Below, in pieces: positions 1 to 6,106 of a stretch of DNA of 22,123 nt (the stretch's first letter is position 1; every line of letters starts with the position of its first letter). This DNA comes from a virus, in the IMG/VR virus record IMGVR_UViG_3300024343_000126, positions 1-22,123 of that record; one strand, written 5' to 3'. The position numbers and the translations under genes are program-made. Below the pieces are notes generated by a model. It was given only the letters and a program-made list of their open reading frames with translations. It ran no database searches and was not told where the DNA came from.

Positions 1-11
1 GTCTAAACATA

Positions 12-105
12 TTGCCCTTGAAAGAGGGCATTATTTTAATAGCCTTCACAAGAGGGTTATTAAAGTAATTGGTGCAATGTCGCACCGCAAAGGGGAGAGA
101 ACCCC
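12..105 (+). promoter_or_regulatory. Hairpin-rich 5' leader upstream of the first gene
   Basis: Four hairpins follow one another in 94 bases. TGCCCT/AGGGCA (13-18 with 25-30, 6-nt loop) is followed by TTATTTT and resembles an intrinsic terminator. AATAGCC/GGTTATT (38-44 with 55-61, one G-U pair) comes next, then GGTGC/GCACC (71-75 with 82-86), then GGGG/CCCC (92-95 with 102-105). The last ends directly before the Shine-Dalgarno AAAGGAG of the gene at 120. A possible sigma70-like promoter, TTGCCC (12-17), a 17-nt spacer and TTTAAT (35-40), overlaps the first hairpin. It is a weak match and cannot be separated from the terminator reading. The leader may terminate upstream transcription, stabilise the 5' end of the downstream message, or both. 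Confidence 0.5.
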
Positions 106-119
106 AAAGGAGAAATAGC

Positions 120-398
120 ATGAACAACACAACCGAAAAAACTCTTTTTGTTGTTAGTCATTATACGCCTTTAGGCAAGCAGGAGGCTGAGTTCAACAGT
201 CTTCAGGCTGCCTATAAGGCTGCTAAAGGGCTGTCTCGTTTCTTGAGATCGTCGGAAAGTCGAGTATGGATACACCAGAGGGGCTTTAACGGGGTTGTTT
301 TCATGGACCCTGGAACAGTCACTCGCAGTTGGTGTGGTGGCGGTAGCCATTGGGTTGGTCAGTACAGTTGTGGTCTTAACTCAGTCCATTCAATTTAA
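120..398 (+). CDS. Small hypothetical early-type phage protein (92 aa)
   Basis: I do not recognise this protein. The ATG at 120 is chosen because AAAGGAG lies 6-7 bases upstream; the reading frame extends back to 69 without ribosome binding support. The first 60 or so residues look like a normal compact protein, including a helical stretch around residues 27-42 and the segment VWIHQRGFNGVVF. The last 30 residues are rich in Gly, Ser, Cys and Trp and look unlike coding sequence. Over the same bases the +1 frame encodes a strongly hydrophobic segment. This suggests either an overlapping small membrane-protein gene or a frameshift. It is the first of a run of small genes that ends at the RNA polymerase. 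Confidence 0.65.
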   Translation: MNNTTEKTLFVVSHYTPLGKQEAEFNSLQAAYKAAKGLSRFLRSSESRVWIHQRGFNGVVFMDPGTVTRSWCGGGSHWVGQYSCGLNSVHSI

Positions 399-408
399 GG
401 AGAATTAT

Positions 409-618
409 ATGAATGTTAACTACAGACATTCTGGTGATGATTTTGTCATCAAGAACGCTGCTGTGCTTAGTGCACACCGTGCTCAATTCCGTTCAGACGA
501 ACGGGAACTTGTTGTAAGACGCCTCCGGTTTAACCGGTGGGTTGTCGTGGATGGCGGGTCCACATACCACTACAGGTATGAGAATGGGGAGGCCTCCCCT
601 GATTTTGGAGGGTATTGA
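409..618 (+). CDS. Small hypothetical protein (69 aa), possibly with an upstream membrane-anchored form
   Basis: Translation from ATG 409 is supported by TAAGGAG 7-12 bases upstream, which overlaps the stop codon of the preceding gene. The product is a 69-residue soluble protein rich in Arg and Tyr with no family I recognise. The frame stays open upstream to 247, and a TTG at 295 would give a 107-residue form. That form would begin with a transmembrane segment, roughly AVGVVAVAIGLVSTVVVL, before the soluble part. No strong ribosome site precedes 295 (GAGGGG ends about 11 bases upstream). The longer form is therefore possible but unproven, and 409 is the better-supported start. Confidence 0.6.
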   Translation: MNVNYRHSGDDFVIKNAAVLSAHRAQFRSDERELVVRRLRFNRWVVVDGGSTYHYRYENGEASPDFGGY

Positions 619-619
619 C

Positions 620-1015
620 ATGAATATTCAGCTTTTCACTCACCGGTTAGCTGGTGGTGCTCATTTTGAGCATGACTGTGATCGGTGTTTATTTCTTGGC
701 CATTACGATGGCTATGATTTATATGCGTGCTCTGACACGCTAATAGCCCGGTATGGGCTTGATGGTGATTACATCTCTGGGGCATGTTTTGCTCCATCGG
801 TGGAACCACTTTATGTGGCCTACCTCGCTCTTTGCGATATGGCCATGCTTAACGAGCATTTAATTGCTCTTAGGGATCGTCTGTTCACTGATAATAGGTA
901 TGACAAACCTATTTTGGTGGGCAGTGACAATGGGTCTTACATGACCCTACCACTTACCCAAAATTGGGTCGCTACGGATCTTCAGGCAATAGCCTGTAGC
1001 TCTGCTTACCGTTAA
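620..1015 (+). CDS. Hypothetical phage protein with Cys/His cluster (131 aa)
   Basis: ATG 620 follows the previous stop by one base, with GGAGGG about 8 bases upstream. Earlier in-frame ATG codons at 542 and nearby lie inside the preceding gene and lack a ribosome site. The N-terminal third carries His18-x-Cys20-x2-Cys23 and Cys37 in the context HDCDRCLFLGHYDGYDLYAC, which could bind a metal. The remainder has no recognisable domain, and no membrane segment or signal peptide is evident. It sits in the operon-like run of small genes ahead of the RNA polymerase. The function is unknown. Confidence 0.7.
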   Translation: MNIQLFTHRLAGGAHFEHDCDRCLFLGHYDGYDLYACSDTLIARYGLDGDYISGACFAPSVEPLYVAYLALCDMAMLNEHLIALRDRLFTDNRYDKPILVGSDNGSYMTLPLTQNWVATDLQAIACSSAYR

Positions 1016-1027
1016 ATGGAGAATTTT

Positions 1028-1540
1028 ATGAAAATTGCAGTAAAAGGATATAACGGATTTCGTGGCTGTCCTGAATTTGCCGTTGATTTCGGGCTTATTG
1101 AGTTTAATGAGCCAATCATCACTGAGTTGACTAACGACTCAGCGGCCTATATGGCCTTCAGCAAGGACAGCAATGTTCTTGAGTATCGCCTTCTTCGCCG
1201 CAAGGCGGAGGATGGCAACACCCATTATGGGTATAGTGAGGGTGGCTATCTATCTGGCTGGAGTAGTCGCGTCAGCGTGATGAATAATCTCTTCGGCATC
1301 AAGTTTGTAGAGGCGTACCCTTATGGTATACGCCTCATAGCATTCCTTGAGCTTATCGACAGATCCTACAAAGGGTCTGTTGCGGTTCGCTTTGAAGCGT
1401 TCAGCGAGGAGGACATGGATTACACTGTGCTTCCTTATGACCACAAGTGCACCTATGACGATAGCTATTCAATTATTGATTGCGGCAATCCTGGCTGGAT
1501 TGATCGTGCCTACCTAGCATTAACTGGAGAAGTATTATGA
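1028..1540 (+). CDS. Hypothetical phage protein (170 aa)
   Basis: The protein is soluble and rich in Tyr, Gly and acidic residues, with no family I recognise. ATG 1028 is preferred over the in-frame ATG at 1016 because GGAGA (1018-1022) is well placed for 1028, whereas 1016 directly abuts the previous stop. The gene overlaps the next one by ATGA at 1537-1540, which suggests translational coupling. Two Cys residues in the last 40 residues are not arranged as a clear metal site. The function is unknown. Confidence 0.7.
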   Translation: MKIAVKGYNGFRGCPEFAVDFGLIEFNEPIITELTNDSAAYMAFSKDSNVLEYRLLRRKAEDGNTHYGYSEGGYLSGWSSRVSVMNNLFGIKFVEAYPYGIRLIAFLELIDRSYKGSVAVRFEAFSEEDMDYTVLPYDHKCTYDDSYSIIDCGNPGWIDRAYLALTGEVL

Positions 1541-1995
1541 TAAATTTTAACGCTGTGCCACTTGAAGAGCAGCTCATTGCTGTTCCCTATATCCGTCAGT
1601 CAGGTGCTGACGGGTTTGTACAAGCCCTCACTGCCCATGATGAGGTTTCTGTTCCAGAGGCTTTCATCTGGGCTGATGCACTTATTGAGGGCAATACCCT
1701 CGATAATGGCAAGTGGCGAAAGCTACTGCCGCACGAAGGCGTTGTCTTTATTCTTGACGGGCGCATGTGTGTGCCTGTAGTTGAGCCTGAAGGTCGGGTT
1801 CTTAACATGGTTTACCATTCGGTAGACCCGCAAGAAAGTATTGAATTCATCTGTCGGAGAGCTACCGGCTTTCTCGACACAATACATATTTGGCCTGATG
1901 GGAGCTACTGCCTTCCATCGGAGGAGTCTCTTGAAGAGGCGCTTACCTACCGGTCAGACGATTTTGTAACTTATGAGGAGGTACCTTATGCCTAA
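1537..1995 (+). CDS. Hypothetical phage protein (152 aa)
   Basis: The start overlaps the upstream stop (ATGA) and has GGAGAAG 5-11 bases upstream, inside the preceding coding sequence. The protein is acidic and soluble with no membrane segment. I do not recognise a domain. The C-terminal 40 residues are dominated by Glu, Asp, Ser and Tyr. Its last codons overlap the start of the next gene at 1988. It belongs to the coupled run of small genes before the RNA polymerase. Confidence 0.7.
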   Translation: MINFNAVPLEEQLIAVPYIRQSGADGFVQALTAHDEVSVPEAFIWADALIEGNTLDNGKWRKLLPHEGVVFILDGRMCVPVVEPEGRVLNMVYHSVDPQESIEFICRRATGFLDTIHIWPDGSYCLPSEESLEEALTYRSDDFVTYEEVPYA

Positions 1996-2212
1996 AAGGC
2001 TAAACATTGGTGACCTTGTTACCGCAGAGGGCGGTGATGAGGTTTTCAGCGTGACGCAAGTCCTGGCCAATTGGTCTGGCAGCCGTCACCAGCGAGCTAC
2101 TGAGGTTCACTACATAGTGGCTTGCAAGATCAAAAATGGGGTAGTCCTAAAGCGTGTTGAGCGCTTTCGTGGCTACAACTGGGTTCACGTCCCAAAAAGG
2201 AGAAGATCGTGA
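1988..2212 (+). CDS. Small basic hypothetical protein (74 aa)
   Basis: ATG 1988 is chosen over an in-frame ATG at 1973 because GAGGAGG lies just upstream of it. The product is strongly basic, begins MPKRLNIGDLV and ends in the cluster PKRRR, with a short beta-rich middle. The opening resembles small SH3-like or KOW-type folds that start near a 'GDLV' turn and often bind nucleic acid, but this is only a visual resemblance. It overlaps both neighbours, by 8 bases upstream and by GTGA downstream. Confidence 0.65.
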   Translation: MPKRLNIGDLVTAEGGDEVFSVTQVLANWSGSRHQRATEVHYIVACKIKNGVVLKRVERFRGYNWVHVPKRRRS

Positions 2213-2331
2213 GTAATGATGATCTTTTAATGGTAGCTGCACTGGCTGCGCTCATAAATTTATTTGGAGCCCTTTTTAATATTAGGGCTGACCGCCTTAA
2301 GAATGAGGTATCAAAAAATGAAGATAATTGA
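2209..2331 (+). CDS. Single-pass membrane micro-protein (40 aa)
   Basis: A GTG start at 2209 overlaps the preceding stop (GTGA) and is preceded by AAAAAGGAGAAG. The 40-residue product has a short acidic N-terminus and a hydrophobic segment from about residue 6 to 24 (LLMVAALAALINLFGALF). A charged tail rich in Asn, Lys, Glu and Asp follows. It is most likely an inner-membrane protein with the tail in the cytoplasm. The function is unknown; small membrane proteins of this kind are common in early phage operons. The end overlaps the start of the next gene by 14 bases. Confidence 0.65.
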   Translation: MSNDDLLMVAALAALINLFGALFNIRADRLKNEVSKNEDN

Positions 2332-2593
2332 AGATGAAGGCACTTATGTGATCGAGGTCACAGAGTACGAACCATTTATCCCTGCTATTACTGGCAGAGA
2401 TCCTTTGGATTGTGAGGAAGCTCAGTATGAGACTGTCGAGTATTCCATTGTTGAATTTATTCCTAGCAGTCCAGAGGATTGGACCGGCTCTGGTGTTGAT
2501 TGGGAATACCACGGTGAGTGGGATGAGGAAATGAGGGATGAAGATTACTTCCATGATGAAGTGATCGATCATTGTCGTAACGAGTCACTTTAA
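2318..2593 (+). CDS. Very acidic small protein (91 aa)
   Basis: ATG 2318 is selected because GAGG lies about 8 bases upstream and inside the preceding gene; longer in-frame starts would overlap that gene heavily. About 28 of 91 residues are Asp or Glu against about 4 Lys or Arg, a net charge near -24 spread along the whole chain. Aromatic residues are also frequent. Known phage proteins with such composition include DNA mimics such as T7 Ocr, but I see no specific sequence match. It lies directly upstream of the RNA polymerase gene and would be made before or with it. Confidence 0.7.
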   Translation: MKIIEDEGTYVIEVTEYEPFIPAITGRDPLDCEEAQYETVEYSIVEFIPSSPEDWTGSGVDWEYHGEWDEEMRDEDYFHDEVIDHCRNESL

Positions 2594-2598
2594 CTTTA

Positions 2599-2620
2599 AT
2601 AGTATAGGAGAATATACTAT
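2599..2620 (+). promoter_or_regulatory. Hairpin with Shine-Dalgarno in loop at RNA polymerase start codon
   Basis: A perfect 8-bp inverted repeat pairs 2599-2606 with 2613-2620. The six-base loop GGAGAA (2607-2612) is the Shine-Dalgarno of the RNA polymerase gene. The first two bases of its ATG (2619-2620) lie in the stem. In RNA this displays the ribosome site while occluding the start codon, which could tune or gate translation. Confidence 0.65.
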
Positions 2621-4724
2621 GAACACTATTAGTAAACTAAACTATGCGTCAGTTTCTGACGCTTACGCAGCTTGTGAAGATTACATGGCTGCCAAAGGCA
2701 AGCCTGTCGACCTAGTTCCACAGGTTGCACACAAATTAATGCTAAACCAACAGTTCTGGGCTGTTAACTCCAAGCGGATTGATCGTATCGTTACCGGTAT
2801 GAAATCTAAGAACGATGAACTTCTTCAAGAAGCTACCATCGGCAAGCTTGCTGTTAAGCTTCAGTCTATCAAGATACCCAATCAAGGCTACGACCGGGAC
2901 TTCCATGAAGCTGCCTGTAAGCTCTTCCGCATGTCTAACTTCGACAAAGTTCATGTCCGTTACACCATGGCTGGCATATTGCTTCGCATTATGGTGGCCA
3001 ACGGTGTTGTTAAGGAACGTGTTGAGTTTAAGCAGGCGTTTAATGCTCACACTAAGAGGAGCTTCAAGAAGGCACATACCTATGTTGTCTTCGGTGGTGT
3101 TAGTGAACGACCTTCTGTTCTTAGAGGGTTCGAGTCTGCGCCAGGGGTGGTGCTGTCTAAGCACAACGGTCCTTACCGCATTAAGCCTGAGCTCATCTCG
3201 CTTCTTGGTGAGATGTCTTCACAGAAGTTTAAGCTTTCGGACTTATATAGCCGTGAGCGCATGCTTCACTTTTACAGAGGGTCGACTCTTTATCATTCGG
3301 AGTCAAAGGACATCAAGGGTCGCGTAGTTGAAGGGCGTGTTAAACGCCACACACGCTTCGAGATGGACTATTTGGATGGTATGGACAAGTTAGCCGCTCT
3401 TGATGGCTATTACCTTCCTGTGCACCCTGACAGCCGCCTGAGACTGTCTTACAGCACTGCGTTGTATGGCGCCAGGATTCATGGCAAGGCGTTTGAGACA
3501 GCCATGCACGATGCCTACGAGGCCCGTGTCTACGGACCGTCTGCTATTGATGTGTGTAAGCACATTATTGTGGACATTCGTTATGGCAAAATGTCTCAGA
3601 AAGAGGCTGTTGCTAAGTTCTGTGCTAAGGATCTGACTTGGGCTCTCGCCCAAGATCCTTTGAATGTGGCTCTGCCTGATGTTAAGTACAGTGCAGCTAC
3701 CAAACCAACCTTCGAGAAATTTGAGAAGGATTGCTCTGAGGCACTTGTGGCTCTAAAGGCTGCTCGCTGTATCCAGATGACTAAGGCAGGTGAACCCTGC
3801 TCTTATATGTTTGGTCAGGACTTAACCAACTCAGGTTTACTGATGTTGGGCAACTCCAGCCGTTCTCCGCAGATGTTGGCTGCGGTTAACGTGATGGGTG
3901 AGTCTACTGTCAGGGATTCTCATACCGTAACAGGTACTGGCCTTGGCATTATGAGTCTGGGCAGACAAGCGGTTAAGTTGATCTCAACACCGCTGTTCCA
4001 CGGAGCTGGTTACTCAACGATAGCTAAGAAAATGCTTGAAGTTGGTGTTCCAGAGGAGTTCTGCACTGAAGAGTATGTTGATGATCACCTTATAGCTACC
4101 TATGGCTATGAGATCGACAATATTCAATCTATTACCCAATGGGGTCGTAAGGTTGTCAACAACTACCAGAACATTCTTAAATGGAAGACTTTGGATGGCC
4201 ATACAGCCTTCCACCAGTCGACTATGGAGAGAACTCCGTTCTCGGTATGTGTTGCTATGCCTGGATGGCAAAACAGCTCTAAGAAGGACCCAGTGCCTTT
4301 CAAGTACTATAACATTATAGCTACCATGCCTTATGCGGAGGATAAGTCTGGGTATGCTATTTATGGCAAGGATAACGTTACACCTGAAAGTCCTAAAGGT
4401 GTCTCTGTTAAGACTTATGGTTTGTTTGCCAACATCACTCACAGTCTGGATGCAACTCTGTTGCGCCGTATTGTGCAGCACCAGCTGCTTAAGGGTGAGG
4501 AGATACTGGTCAAGCATGATGATTACATTGTGCGTCCTGATCAGTTTGGTGAGATCGTTCAAGTGTGCCAGAAGTTCTTCTCGGATCTTCAGAGCAAGAA
4601 TCTTTATCAGGATGCTCTTGATCAGATCGCTGCAAATCTTAAGGTTCCGGCAACTGCTCCAACATTCCGTGTTGGTAATGCACCTGACCTGACTTCACAG
4701 TCAGTTAACTTCCTGCTTCCGTAA
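2619..4724 (+). CDS. Single-subunit phage-type RNA polymerase (T7/N4-like)
   Basis: This DNA-directed RNA polymerase would transcribe phage genes from its own promoters in the cytoplasm. The whole set of single-subunit polymerase motifs is visible. A DxxGR-like element, DSRLR, is at 271-275. Motif A is DLTNSG, with catalytic Asp401 (T7 Asp537). Motif B has Arg449, Lys453 and His461-Gly462 at exactly the T7 Arg627/Lys631/Tyr639 spacing. Motif C has His608 in HSLD (T7 His784) and HDD at 633-635, with catalytic Asp634 (T7 Asp812). Three features are unusual: Tyr639 is replaced by His, the motif C Ser by Asp, and the DxxGR Gly by Leu. At 701 residues it is shorter than T7's 883, mainly in the N-terminal region. 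Its size is close to the two N4 RNAPII subunits combined (about 30 plus 40 kDa), so it may be a one-chain form of that enzyme. Confidence 0.88.
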   Translation: MNTISKLNYASVSDAYAACEDYMAAKGKPVDLVPQVAHKLMLNQQFWAVNSKRIDRIVTGMKSKNDELLQEATIGKLAVKLQSIKIPNQGYDRDFHEAACKLFRMSNFDKVHVRYTMAGILLRIMVANGVVKERVEFKQAFNAHTKRSFKKAHTYVVFGGVSERPSVLRGFESAPGVVLSKHNGPYRIKPELISLLGEMSSQKFKLSDLYSRERMLHFYRGSTLYHSESKDIKGRVVEGRVKRHTRFEMDYLDGMDKLAALDGYYLPVHPDSRLRLSYSTALYGARIHGKAFETAMHDAYEARVYGPSAIDVCKHIIVDIRYGKMSQKEAVAKFCAKDLTWALAQDPLNVALPDVKYSAATKPTFEKFEKDCSEALVALKAARCIQMTKAGEPCSYMFGQDLTNSGLLMLGNSSRSPQMLAAVNVMGESTVRDSHTVTGTGLGIMSLGRQAVKLISTPLFHGAGYSTIAKKMLEVGVPEEFCTEEYVDDHLIATYGYEIDNIQSITQWGRKVVNNYQNILKWKTLDGHTAFHQSTMERTPFSVCVAMPGWQNSSKKDPVPFKYYNIIATMPYAEDKSGYAIYGKDNVTPESPKGVSVKTYGLFANITHSLDATLLRRIVQHQLLKGEEILVKHDDYIVRPDQFGEIVQVCQKFFSDLQSKNLYQDALDQIAANLKVPATAPTFRVGNAPDLTSQSVNFLLP

Positions 4725-4761
4725 CATCTTGGCGGTAGGCTGTTATTCACTAGATCTACTT

Positions 4762-4855
4762 CCCGCATAGAATTACGGCAATCACTCTGTACTGCTCTTT
4801 ACACCACCGTTTTGGTGGTTTGAGCTTTGGTATGGAGTGAACCGTAGTTCGCGGG
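4762..4855 (+). ncRNA. Long intergenic hairpin (about 36 bp) downstream of RNA polymerase gene
   Basis: One arm, 4762-4808, folds back on 4814-4855. Successive helices are 5 bp (4762-4766/4851-4855), 9 bp (4770-4778/4842-4850), 12 bp including three G-U pairs (4782-4793/4829-4840), 4 bp (4794-4797/4822-4825) and 6 bp (4803-4808/4814-4819). They are separated by small bulges and capped by GTTTT. There is no U-tract, so this is not a standard intrinsic terminator. It resembles an RNase III processing or message-stabilising site, or a small structured RNA. Confidence 0.65.
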
Positions 4856-4963
4856 TGTGGATGGCCTTTTTAGGCCCAATCAAGGACGATTTCGTCACAC
4901 CCGATTCGACATTCTTACTTGCTCGCATACGCTCGTTTTTGCGAATAACGGCAATATCGCTGT
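4770..4963 (+). repeat. 21-nt imperfect direct repeat pair in the intergenic region
   Basis: GAATTACGGCAATCACTCTGT at 4770-4790 and a second copy at 4943-4963 match at 17 of 21 positions. The first 13 bases, GAATWACGGCAAT, differ at only one position. Both copies lie in the non-coding block between the RNA polymerase and the next gene. A promoter or operator read by the phage polymerase is possible; the first copy also forms one arm of the long hairpin. Confidence 0.5.
4852..4903 (+). promoter_or_regulatory. Alternative branched stem competing with the upstream hairpin
   Basis: CGGGTGTG (4852-4859) pairs perfectly with CACACCCG (4896-4903). Enclosed are GGCC-TTTTTA-GGCC (4863-4876) and a small GACG/CGTC hairpin (4885-4888/4893-4896, its last base competing with the outer stem). 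Bases 4852-4855 are also needed by the lowest helix of the preceding long hairpin. The two folds are therefore mutually exclusive at that point, as in an attenuator or switch. Confidence 0.5.
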
Positions 4964-4966
4964 TAT
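4945..4966 (+). promoter_or_regulatory. Hairpin upstream of the gene at 4994
   Basis: ATAACGGC (4945-4952) pairs with GCTGTTAT (4959-4966), eight pairs including one G-U, around a six-base loop AATATC. It ends 15 bases before the Shine-Dalgarno GAGGAGAAA of the gene at 4994. It overlaps the second copy of the 21-nt direct repeat. Confidence 0.5.
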
Positions 4967-4993
4967 CTAAACCTGTCTACTGAGGAGAAAATC

Positions 4994-5320
4994 ATGGACA
5001 AAAATCAGCAAGTATTAGCGGTAGCTTTCAAGCGCACTAAGCGCAAGTTAGCCCGCATCAAAGATTTGGGGATTACCCCAGATATGCCAGAAGATGCGAT
5101 TGACAAAATCGTTGTCGACCTGGCAACCGCCAAAGCCCTTGATGAGAAGGGCGACGTCAAGGACTACCTAGACGGCCAGCAATGGTACGTTGAATCCTTG
5201 ATAAAAGCGTCTGCGCTTGAAGCAGCTGACCTGTTGGAGGCCGAGTATAACGACTCGTTTGCCGACGTGGCATCGGAAGATGACATGGTCAATATGCTCG
5301 AAGCGTTTAAAGCCGCTTAA
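4994..5320 (+). CDS. Small hypothetical protein (108 aa)
   Basis: ATG 4994 has a strong GAGGAGAAA about 5 bases upstream and follows the 269-nt structured non-coding block. The protein has a lysine- and arginine-rich N-terminal helix (residues 12-23) and an acidic, Ala/Leu-rich helical C-terminal half. No membrane segment is present and I recognise no family. Its position just after the polymerase and its own strong leader suggest it is well expressed. A nucleic-acid-associated role would fit the basic N-terminus but is speculation. Confidence 0.7.
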   Translation: MDKNQQVLAVAFKRTKRKLARIKDLGITPDMPEDAIDKIVVDLATAKALDEKGDVKDYLDGQQWYVESLIKASALEAADLLEAEYNDSFADVASEDDMVNMLEAFKAA

Positions 5321-5324
5321 AGCT

Positions 5325-5401
5325 AAGGGGTCTAGCCCTGCCCGGCAACAGAAAAGGGCTCTATACCTTGATTCGACTACAACTTAATTAGGCCATCGGC
5401 C
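5325..5401 (+). promoter_or_regulatory. Structured leader of the gene at 5413
   Basis: AGCCCT (5334-5339) pairs with AGGGCT (5355-5360), flanked by AAGG (5325-5328) with CCTT (5366-5369). A second small hairpin, GGCC-ATC-GGCC, spans 5391-5401 and ends just before the Shine-Dalgarno GAGGAG. GATTCGAC at 5370-5377 also occurs at 4903-4910 in the preceding gap. The element may be a terminator, processing site or leader. Confidence 0.35.
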
Positions 5402-5412
5402 GAGGAGCTACC

Positions 5413-5901
5413 GTGGGACTAGATCAAAATTGGTTTGCGTATTCCGCCGAACCTGAACTTAGTGAGCATGATGAAGGTACTGCTGTGTTTGAAGCAGCTA
5501 AAATCCACCCAGAAGTGCTGGGTATTTTTACTGAAAACCAGGAGCTTATGCACAATCTGGTTTACAACAAATTGGTGATGAGGACTGAACTCGGTTACCA
5601 CAGAAAAGTGCCGTTTCTTCATGGATTTATGGCTAACGAGTACGCCAACACATTCTCAGGAACTGAAGGGTACGATGAAGGGTTCAACTGTACTCAGCTA
5701 TTCATTTCTAGTGACATCTTGGACAGTCTTTCTACCGAAATCGAGAGAGCTCGAAAAGGTACAAGTGTGTTTATTAACACTAAAGGCTTTTTCTTTGGTG
5801 AACACTGCCCCGAAGACGTTGACGAAGTGGAATCAGCTGTTAAGAGAGCTAGAGAAGCAATCAGCAGTGGGGCGATAGTGTCCTACTCAGCGTGGTACTG
5901 A
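5413..5901 (+). CDS. Hypothetical phage protein beginning MGLDQ (162 aa)
   Basis: A GTG start at 5413 is preceded by GAGGAG at a good distance. The opening MGLDQNWFAY resembles a widespread group of uncharacterised phage and bacterial proteins beginning MGLDxY/W; I know no assigned function. The chain is soluble and rich in Glu, Phe and Tyr, with a His-Cys pair near residue 137. The C-terminal helix has regularly spaced charged residues. It is separated by one base from the next ATG, so the downstream gene is probably translated by coupling. Confidence 0.7.
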   Translation: MGLDQNWFAYSAEPELSEHDEGTAVFEAAKIHPEVLGIFTENQELMHNLVYNKLVMRTELGYHRKVPFLHGFMANEYANTFSGTEGYDEGFNCTQLFISSDILDSLSTEIERARKGTSVFINTKGFFFGEHCPEDVDEVESAVKRAREAISSGAIVSYSAWY

Positions 5902-5902
5902 T

Positions 5903-6094
5903 ATGAACAAATTTTGGAGAATTAACTACTGGGGCTCTCATCTCGGTGGCAGAGCTATTGTTATGGCACCTACTGCCGAAGAGGCTATTGAAGCCTTAAG
6001 ACCCCAAGTTGATGAAGAAGAATTTACAGCCGTCAGCGCTGTAGAGATAGCACCTGAAAATGGTGTCTTGTACAACTGGAACGGTGATTACTAA
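5903..6094 (+). CDS. Small hypothetical protein (63 aa)
   Basis: ATG 5903 starts one base after the preceding TGA and lacks a strong ribosome site of its own, implying translational coupling. The product starts with an aromatic beta-like segment (FWRINYW). A short helix with the pattern APTAEEAIEAL follows, and the C-terminus is acidic. This arrangement is common in small phage proteins of unknown role that carry an 'A..EAxxxA' helix. I recognise no family. Confidence 0.65.
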   Translation: MNKFWRINYWGSHLGGRAIVMAPTAEEAIEALRPQVDEEEFTAVSAVEIAPENGVLYNWNGDY

Positions 6095-6106
6095 CTGGAG
6101 AAAATT

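Noticed and set aside
2-118. Open frame from the window edge to TAG 116-118 that could be the end of an upstream gene.
   Set aside because: The region is occupied by four consecutive hairpins including a terminator-like one, and 38 open codons are not unusual. Without the upstream sequence it cannot be supported.
2742-4562. Long minus-strand and alternative-frame open frames within the RNA polymerase gene.
   Set aside because: They lack ribosome sites and overlap a frame with full catalytic motifs, so they are shadows of the real gene.
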